Shown: piece after piece, positions 6,684-12,424 of the stretch
How the letters are laid out: each line of letters starts with the position of its first letter
Numbering within the stretch: the stretch's first letter is position 1
Assembly: GCA_031267485.1 (NCBI GenBank)
Contig: JAIRYY010000226.1
Location: forward strand, 1-12,424
Reading direction: 5' to 3'
Source: Tannerella sp.
GTDB lineage: Bacteria; Bacteroidota; Bacteroidia; Bacteroidales; Tannerellaceae
Length of the DNA stretch: 12,424 nucleotides
Notes under the pieces: model-generated
Seen by the model: the letters and a program-made list of their open reading frames with translations, nothing else
Databases searched by the model: none
Told to the model about the DNA's origin: nothing
Translations under genes and position numbers: made by a program

Positions 6684-7028
6684 TTATTTCACGTTACTTA
6701 CTTTATAACCTTCTTTTATGAGTATCTCTGAAATTTTACGCCTTAAATCACCCTGTATAATGATTTCGCCGTCTTTAGCCGATCCACCCACGCCACACTT
6801 AACTTTCAACAGTTTTCCTAAGGTTACAAGATCTTCGTTCTTTCCTGTAAAGCCGGTAACAAGAGAGACAACCTTGCCTCCCCTGTTTTTTTTATCCAGT
6901 GAAATACGTAATTGCTGTTTTTCGTTCGGAAGCGTTTCTTTTTCTTCTTCATCATTATCCGTCTCATATTTAAAATCCGGATTTGTCGAATAGACCGTTC
7001 CTAATCTTTCTTTCCAGTCGTTTTTCAT
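6684..7028 (-). CDS. SUI1/YciH-family translation initiation factor homologue
   Basis: This 114-residue protein has an acidic, probably flexible N-terminus (DNDEEEKETLP, about 23-33). It is followed by a SUI1 domain from about residue 40 to the end, with the family hallmarks LVTGF, LGKLLKVKCGVGGSAKDG and EIIIQGD. It is related to eukaryotic eIF1 and E. coli YciH, which bind the small ribosomal subunit and influence start-site choice; its role in Bacteroidota is not known to me. I prefer the ATG at 7028 because family members in this phylum usually begin MKNDWKxRL. An upstream in-frame ATG at 7064 overlaps the ispF stop as ATGA and would add twelve residues (MKPDAGCKKYKN), so the start is not settled. 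It is probably the last gene of the porV-ispF transcript. It is followed by the repeat island. Confidence 0.9.
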   Translation of the reverse strand: MKNDWKERLGTVYSTNPDFKYETDNDEEEKETLPNEKQQLRISLDKKNRGGKVVSLVTGFTGKNEDLVTLGKLLKVKCGVGGSAKDGEIIIQGDLRRKISEILIKEGYKVSNVK

Positions 7029-7060
7029 ATTTTTATATTTCTTGCATCCCGCGTCAGGTT

Positions 7061-7534
7061 TCATTTTTCCTCGATTAAAGCGACGGCATACGTTGCGATG
7101 CCTTCTTTACGTCCTACAAAGCCCATCTTCTCTGATGTTGTGGCTTTTATTGAGACAGCGTTTTCCGGCGCTCCCATTGTTCCGGCCAGGACTCTTTTCA
7201 TTTCAGGTATATAAGGGTTTATTTTAGGCTGCTCGGCAACTATTGTTGCATCAATATTACCAAGCTCATATCCTGCATCCCTTATCAGTTTCATTGTATC
7301 GCGCAGCAGTATCTTGCTGTCTATATTTTTAAACTTACCGGAGTTATCGGGGAAATGGTATCCTATATCACGCATACCGGCAGCGCCGAGCAAGGCGTCG
7401 CAGATAGCATGTATAAGAACATCGGCATCACTGTGCCCCAGCAGACCTAACCTGTAATCGATCTTTATCCCTCCGAGCCACAGCTCACGCTCTTCACTGA
7501 AGGCATGTACATCATATCCGAAACCTATACGCAT
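7061..7534 (-). CDS. ispF: 2-C-methyl-D-erythritol 2,4-cyclodiphosphate synthase
   Basis: This cytoplasmic enzyme of the non-mevalonate (MEP) isoprenoid pathway closes CDP-methylerythritol 2-phosphate to the cyclic diphosphate with release of CMP. The 157 residues match the usual length. Metal ligands Asp8 and His10 (GYDVH) and His42 are present, as are the HSDADVLIH loop (34-42), FPDNS (61-65) and the substrate-binding KATTSEKMGF (130-139). It starts 8 bases after the porV stop with no Shine-Dalgarno site. Its stop overlaps a possible upstream start of the yciH-like gene. The porV-ispF neighbourhood has no obvious functional logic beyond shared transcription. I recall, but cannot check, the same order in Porphyromonas gingivalis. 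Confidence 0.98.
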   Translation of the reverse strand: MRIGFGYDVHAFSEERELWLGGIKIDYRLGLLGHSDADVLIHAICDALLGAAGMRDIGYHFPDNSGKFKNIDSKILLRDTMKLIRDAGYELGNIDATIVAEQPKINPYIPEMKRVLAGTMGAPENAVSIKATTSEKMGFVGRKEGIATYAVALIEEK

Positions 7535-7542
7535 AAAAGAGA

Positions 7543-8718
7543 CTATTTAAAAAGACCGCGCAAACCCTCCATGTCAAAAGAAAGAGTAAAACGCAATGTC
7601 TGGTCCAGCGGATTACTTGGCACAGTACTTATAAGGTATGCAGCATCAAGCTGAAACACATTCATCTTAAAGCCGGCGCCGGCCGAGAAATACTGACGGT
7701 TACCCTTCATCTGATTTTCATAGAAGTAACCTCCGCGTATGAAAAACTGACCGTTATAATTATATTCGGCCGCAACAGATATGTTTATCTCTTTCAACTC
7801 TTCGCTTAATCCTCCGGGAGCATCACTGAAGGATTTAAACATAGCTGTCAGAGATCCCATATCATTATAATTATCATATCTTGTGTCATAATCTTCCTGA
7901 GACTCATCCGTTCCTTTAACCGGTTTCGACGGAACAAGATATTTATTTAAATCGACATAGACCCCAAGCTGATTATATTCATCAAGCGGCATCAATAATC
8001 CGGTACCTATTCTAAGATTAGTAGGTAAGAATTGTTTTGTGACATTACCATCATACGACACCTTTGTACCTATATTAGATATATTGAAACCGCTACTCCA
8101 AAGACATTCCGTGTTTCCCATCACCAGATATTTTTCTCCATAGCCACTGATATCCGCCGCATAAGCGTTGCCGGCATCCAAATTATCATCCACATCCGCA
8201 CCCATATCGGAACGTATATAACGCATCGCCACACCCATCGAAAACCCTTCCGTAAGTTTTAAGCTATAGCTGAGGTCAAGCGCCATTTCGTATGGATTCA
8301 AATTCAGATAAGGCGTACCGCCGATATCATACGTCGGTACTTCACCGAGAGAAAAATAACGTAATGATGCACCTAATGCATGCTGATCATAATCACCGAG
8401 CTTATAATACCCCGACAGATATGCCAAAGCAACATCTTTTACAACCTTACGCATCCATGGAGTGTACGACAGACCCACTCCGGCTTTACTGACCATAAAG
8501 GCATACTTGGCAGGATTCCAGTATTGTGATGATATATCGGGCAACGTAGACACCCCGTTATCTCCCATACCGCCACCACGGGCATCGGGAGCAATAGACA
8601 AGGATGGTATCGCAGTATTAATGGGGTTAAATGTATTATCCTTATCTACCTGAGCTTTGACAACCGCTACGGACATCAGACAAAGCGCCACGGACAAACT
8701 GACTTTCAAAAACTTCAT
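7543..8718 (-). CDS. porV: Type IX secretion outer-membrane protein PorV
   Basis: This 391-residue outer-membrane beta-barrel protein belongs to the FadL-like PorV family (LptO in P. gingivalis). In the known system PorV collects proteins bearing a C-terminal sorting domain as they leave the secretion pore and takes them to the PorU-containing attachment complex. Residues 1-22 are a signal peptide (cut expected after VVKA). The family signature follows at about 37-73: SIAPDARGGGMGDNGVST, then SSQYWNPAKY. The remainder alternates amphipathic strands with turns, and the protein ends in a strand-like segment (LRFTLSFDMEG) as expected of a barrel. The length equals the P. gingivalis protein as I remember it. 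It lies 157 bases downstream of porU and 8 bases upstream of ispF. Confidence 0.95.
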   Translation of the reverse strand: MKFLKVSLSVALCLMSVAVVKAQVDKDNTFNPINTAIPSLSIAPDARGGGMGDNGVSTLPDISSQYWNPAKYAFMVSKAGVGLSYTPWMRKVVKDVALAYLSGYYKLGDYDQHALGASLRYFSLGEVPTYDIGGTPYLNLNPYEMALDLSYSLKLTEGFSMGVAMRYIRSDMGADVDDNLDAGNAYAADISGYGEKYLVMGNTECLWSSGFNISNIGTKVSYDGNVTKQFLPTNLRIGTGLLMPLDEYNQLGVYVDLNKYLVPSKPVKGTDESQEDYDTRYDNYNDMGSLTAMFKSFSDAPGGLSEELKEINISVAAEYNYNGQFFIRGGYFYENQMKGNRQYFSAGAGFKMNVFQLDAAYLISTVPSNPLDQTLRFTLSFDMEGLRGLFK

Positions 8719-8875
8719 ACTTTTATAATAAATTTGTTATTTTAATTTCTACAATTAGTTCATTAAAAGAAATGCTAATACTATTATTCTGTCTTTTCAT
8801 TAAACATATATAAAGCAACACTTATTTTACAGGAACATTATTTCATACAAGGTAATAAACTGATTTTCCTCTCCT
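8719..8875. other. A/T-rich intergenic region between porU and porV
   Basis: I see no ORF, repeat or strong terminator hairpin here. On the minus strand a TATGTTTA (8802-8809 region) is one base off the Bacteroidota -7 consensus TAnnTTTG, but no -33 TTTG lies at the right distance. A separate porV promoter is possible and not shown. Confidence 0.4.
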
Positions 8876-11800
8876 TTATTGTCTAAGTACAATTAATTTC
8901 CCGGCGCTTGAAGCTTCTTTTGAATTATTAGTACTGATGATTGCACGATATACATATATACCGGGATTAACACGGGCACCGGAACCGTTCGTCAGATTCC
9001 ATCTCATCCTGTATGACTCAAACATTTGTGAAGAACCGCTTTCTTCATTCTTCCATTGCAGACGGCCTTGTAAATCATAAACCTCTACTTTTATCTTCAT
9101 AAAAGTCTCCGGTATATTATGAGAAATCAGAAAATTAACATATTCCCGTGCAGGAGACGGTGCAGCTATCAACTTTATTATTGTTGGAATATAGTTGTCG
9201 GCTACTTTAAAACTTATTGATCCGGTACTTGAATTATTATGTATATCCAGTATCTTAAGCTCTGCCTTGTGAACGCCTTCCTCCAATCGTGGCACAGGAA
9301 ATTTCACTATTCCTTCGCCGGCCTCGCCTGATAAATAATTCTCGTAATAATCATTCAGGGAATAACTCAATACCGGATTATCGTCAATTGTCAGAGTTAT
9401 ATTGTGTCCAAGGCTGCCGCTCATATTAACCCCGCTTTCATCCCATACAATTGCGCATAACAAAGGAGTATCATTTACCCTGTCGCCATTGGTGAAATCC
9501 GCCGTATTCATATACATTTGCCGTATTTCAGGCCCCACCGTATCAAGATTACTGACATCCGCCGTTCCTTTAACTGTAAAATTTTTAAACGCCCCGCTTG
9601 CATCTCTTCTATTATTACCGTCGGCAGCATACAAACTGATTTTACCCTTATTCCCGGAATACTTAATATCTTTGGGAACGGTAAAACTAAACGAAAATTC
9701 TCCGTTACTAACCGAATCGTTACCTGTATAAAGTGTATTGGTATAATCCGGATATTTAAACTGAACAGATTCTTTATTGTTGACAAGTGTTCTCACCGTA
9801 TCTTCGCTATCATAAACAGAGACGTTAAACAATCCGTTAAAATCATTTACTTCAGAGCCTTCGGAATTTAAGATATGACCTTTTACCGTCACCTTCTCCA
9901 GCGCTTTTATATTAACGGCAGCCTCCCCCGTAACAGGCGTATTATTAATCTCTGTAATCTCCATCTTGTATTCATCCGGGAAAGCAAGAGTCAAAGCAGG
10001 GTCTCCCAAAAGAATAAAACTTGCTCTTTCACCACTTCTGAATGAGTTTTTCATATTTTTATTTACTTCACCTAATGTGAGATGTCTGCCATTTTGCTTT
10101 TCAAACAGATTTCTTATATAATACATGTTTATCGTTAAATTGGGCAGACTGTATGCAACCCGTGCAGTAGTATACAATGCTATTCCTCCACTGCTTTTAT
10201 TTAAAAACACATCCTCGCCTGCCGATGTAATTGCAGCATCAAAAGGAGCAAAATCACAGGCGGCAGTAATCCATAAAGGCAGTATGGAGTAAGAAGCATT
10301 TACTATATCCGATTGTTCAACGACCTTTTCTTCCGACCATGAGACGGCATCGCCATGCCCTGTGTAGTTTATCAGCAAAATACCATTCTTCAGTTCTTTT
10401 TGAATATTATTCTTAACATCAGGATATGAAGCCCGGCCTCCTGTATTATCCTTCTTAAAAGCATCAAAAAACAGTTTTCTTGACATATACTGCGGATGAT
10501 TTTCTTCCAGATAACGTGTCAGTGAGTAAGATTGCGCCATATGGTTTATCGTAAAAGTATCTCCGGTATTACCATCGTCGGCGACAAAACACAATCTGTT
10601 TCTCCACATGCCTAATGTAGTATTTTCAATATATGAGATAACCTTATCAACAGCATTTTTAGCCTGTGTTACCGTACTCACAGGAAAACGGCCTATACCA
10701 AGATCTATTGATGCAGTGATGATGTTACCTCCTTCATTATCGTGCAATAACCCGAAATAATCATCCGAAACATACGAACCCTCACCTATACCATCCTCTG
10801 ACTGGTAAGTCAGTAGATAATTATCTGAAGTAACCGTATTCCATTGCGAGGTCAATCGTCTGTTATCGAACATACCATCACCAAAAAGCAAAAGATATTT
10901 AGGAGCATCTTCATCGGAAGATCGCCTGTCATAAAACATCTTCATAAAACGGCGTATGGCGGTTGCTTCAGGCGAACCGCTTGAGAACTCGTTATAGACC
11001 TGTCCGGGTGTAACAACAGAAACGGAAATACCGGACTTTGCACGATGCACAGCTGCCAGACGTTCGGCATCAGAGACAAAAGCTGCAGGAGCTAATATAA
11101 TCATATCCGTCTGCGACATACCATGCAGATTCTGTGATTCGACATCACCTGCTATCTCCGGAGATGGCAAGTTTTTTGATATGTCAACAATAGCAAACTC
11201 ACGTAGTGTTGTTGCCGGATCAATAACAAAAGAAGCTTCTGTTCCGTTAACGACAGGATTGATTAGTTGAACATCGCGCCCCTCGGTAACTTCAAAAATA
11301 AGTTGATTCGGATTATAGTCTTTTATCTTAAAACGGGATGCTTTATTTATAGAACCTATACTCCTGAATGGAGTGAATGTCTCATACGATTTTAGCTGAC
11401 GTTTAGCGGTAAGCCTGATATAATCGAGATGGCTTGTCTGGCTACTCAAGCTGAACGACAGATTTATTCTTATGTTTTCACTTGTGTTTCCGCTCCATTT
11501 CAGGTTGGGAGAGATGGCTAACGCCGCTACATAAGTAGCCGTATTGTCGGATATAGTATTTTCAGACAGTAAATTATCATTTGCCTTTAAAGAAACTACT
11601 CCTGGACCATATTTTAGTTTTGCAACAAAACGATAAGATATCATTACATCATCACCGGTTATTCCCGGTACCGTGAAATCGAAATTCTGCGATATATTCG
11701 AATCAAAACTTTCACCAAACAATTCACGTCCGGAATACGGTCTGCCCGGATTTGTTATTGCTACAAGCTCTTTCTCATGGAGCATATAATCATCATAGGC

Positions 11801-12274
11801 GTCAATCTCAACTGCCGGCTCTATTGATGAGGATTCTATTGAAGAAACATTATTTGTTCCGGTAGCATCGGTAACAAAATAACTTGCATAATTGGAATAG
11901 GTATTATTCTCATGTTCAAAAAATTGATAAATGGTGTTATATGTCCATTTAACAAGTCCTTTACCATAAAATATCAGATAATCGCTACCTCGCCATACAG
12001 GTACTGAAGGCAGGTCGTCAATATATGTTGCTTTGGAGAAATTCTCTTCCATCGGAAAGCCGCCATAACCGTGGATAGAGACATTTTCAGGGTTTGAGAA
12101 ACCCCTTTTCTTTAATTCGGCATAGGTCAGTTTGTAAAATCCGGTCTTATCAATCTTTATTTTGACCCATTTGCCTTCCGATAAGACCGACTTATCCGCA
12201 TATATCGATGCATCCGCATGAATAACAGGTATTGTTATCACACATAATAATAATATAGTAAAAAGTCTAAACAT
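8876..12274 (-). CDS. porU: Type IX secretion sortase PorU, gingipain-like (C25) peptidase
   Basis: This surface protein of 1132 residues is the type IX sortase. It cleaves the C-terminal sorting domain from cargo delivered by PorV and joins the cargo to the surface polysaccharide. Residues 1-20 are a signal peptide (cut expected after IHA). A long N-terminal region is followed by the C25-type peptidase domain, about 385-770 (start QTDMIILAP; YLLLFGDGMFDN; LGIGRFPV). The catalytic pair is visible as His640 in NYTGHGD and Cys673 in ITAACDFAPFD. Their spacing of 33 equals that of the P. gingivalis enzyme as I recall it (His657, Cys690). Ig-like domains follow. A type A sorting domain ends the protein at about 1037-1132: PSPAREYVNF, EVYDLQGR, NPGIYVYR, GKLIVL. 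The start at 12274 is set by the signal peptide. The leader lacks a Shine-Dalgarno site. Confidence 0.96.
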   Translation of the reverse strand: MFRLFTILLLCVITIPVIHADASIYADKSVLSEGKWVKIKIDKTGFYKLTYAELKKRGFSNPENVSIHGYGGFPMEENFSKATYIDDLPSVPVWRGSDYLIFYGKGLVKWTYNTIYQFFEHENNTYSNYASYFVTDATGTNNVSSIESSSIEPAVEIDAYDDYMLHEKELVAITNPGRPYSGRELFGESFDSNISQNFDFTVPGITGDDVMISYRFVAKLKYGPGVVSLKANDNLLSENTISDNTATYVAALAISPNLKWSGNTSENIRINLSFSLSSQTSHLDYIRLTAKRQLKSYETFTPFRSIGSINKASRFKIKDYNPNQLIFEVTEGRDVQLINPVVNGTEASFVIDPATTLREFAIVDISKNLPSPEIAGDVESQNLHGMSQTDMIILAPAAFVSDAERLAAVHRAKSGISVSVVTPGQVYNEFSSGSPEATAIRRFMKMFYDRRSSDEDAPKYLLLFGDGMFDNRRLTSQWNTVTSDNYLLTYQSEDGIGEGSYVSDDYFGLLHDNEGGNIITASIDLGIGRFPVSTVTQAKNAVDKVISYIENTTLGMWRNRLCFVADDGNTGDTFTINHMAQSYSLTRYLEENHPQYMSRKLFFDAFKKDNTGGRASYPDVKNNIQKELKNGILLINYTGHGDAVSWSEEKVVEQSDIVNASYSILPLWITAACDFAPFDAAITSAGEDVFLNKSSGGIALYTTARVAYSLPNLTINMYYIRNLFEKQNGRHLTLGEVNKNMKNSFRSGERASFILLGDPALTLAFPDEYKMEITEINNTPVTGEAAVNIKALEKVTVKGHILNSEGSEVNDFNGLFNVSVYDSEDTVRTLVNNKESVQFKYPDYTNTLYTGNDSVSNGEFSFSFTVPKDIKYSGNKGKISLYAADGNNRRDASGAFKNFTVKGTADVSNLDTVGPEIRQMYMNTADFTNGDRVNDTPLLCAIVWDESGVNMSGSLGHNITLTIDDNPVLSYSLNDYYENYLSGEAGEGIVKFPVPRLEEGVHKAELKILDIHNNSSTGSISFKVADNYIPTIIKLIAAPSPAREYVNFLISHNIPETFMKIKVEVYDLQGRLQWKNEESGSSQMFESYRMRWNLTNGSGARVNPGIYVYRAIISTNNSKEASSAGKLIVLRQ

Positions 12275-12309
12275 AATATTAATGATTTCTTCAATTTATT
12301 TATTGAGGG

Positions 12310-12424
12310 AACCTCTAAAAACCCCAACTTCTGCGTTACGCTTCGTCGCTAAAATGCTCATTTACGATTAGTAAACTCCGCTTTTAGCTCCTCGCAAGCC
12401 TTGAATTTGGAGTTTTTAGAGATT
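12310..12424. repeat. MITE-like or dispersed element with 22-base terminal inverted repeats
   Basis: The ends at 12310-12331 and 12403-12424 are imperfect inverted repeats, 18 of 22 matching, sharing a CTCTAAAAAC core. Inside, GCTAAAA (12349-12355) and TTTTAGC, and CATTTAC and GTAAACT, form a second, partial inverted repeat, so the element is nearly palindromic overall. It has no coding capacity. It resembles a dispersed repeat I have seen in Bacteroidales genomes, recalled rather than checked. It may continue past the window. It ends 35 bases before the porU start on the minus strand, so the porU promoter would lie inside it, or overlap it, or lie in the short A/T-rich stretch 12275-12309. 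Confidence 0.7.

Overview
The window looks like chromosomal DNA from a Bacteroidota, most likely of the order Bacteroidales. It carries the type IX secretion genes porU and porV, a lipoprotein GH78 rhamnosidase, a DUF5107-TPR protein, A-rich leaders mostly without Shine-Dalgarno sites, and interspersed repeat families of a kind I know from Bacteroidota genomes. I cannot name the species. Every gene I can support lies on the minus strand, so transcription runs from high to low coordinates.

Right block, 12274 down to 6684, A+T-rich and housekeeping in character: porU (gingipain-like sortase of type IX secretion), porV (outer-membrane shuttle and anchor for the same system), ispF (isoprenoid precursor synthesis) and a SUI1/YciH-type initiation-factor homologue. 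PorU and PorV are expected to work together at the cell surface, where they remove the C-terminal sorting domain of secreted proteins and attach the cargo. The ispF and yciH-like genes follow porV with gaps of a few bases or an overlap, which suggests co-transcription. Just upstream of porU, at the window edge, is a roughly 115-bp element with 22-base imperfect terminal inverted repeats.

Middle block, 6001-6683, has no credible gene. It is a repeat island: about nine units of a 41/42-bp palindromic repeat whose hairpin stems change in a compensatory way (6051-6434), two copies of an 86-bp unit that can fold into a branched structure (6426-6597), and a short fragment that looks like a third family (6610-6635). 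These repeats have few stop codons in any frame. They create long false ORFs on both strands and a false 163-residue extension of the rhamnosidase.

Left block, 6000 down to 1, clearly richer in G+C: a GH78 alpha-L-rhamnosidase lipoprotein, a DUF5107-TPR exported protein, and the start of an SGNH/GDSL-type hydrolase that runs off the window. The spacings are 18 and 10 bases, so this looks like an operon for taking apart a rhamnose-containing, probably acetylated, plant-type glycan; that is inference, and no SusC/SusD pair is visible here. The hydrolase appears to carry a one-base deletion near 150-153. The rhamnosidase carries an in-frame insertion of a small palindromic dispersed repeat. No entirely new defence or mobile system is visible. 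The least explained parts are the covarying repeat array, the branched 86-bp repeats and the DUF5107-TPR protein.
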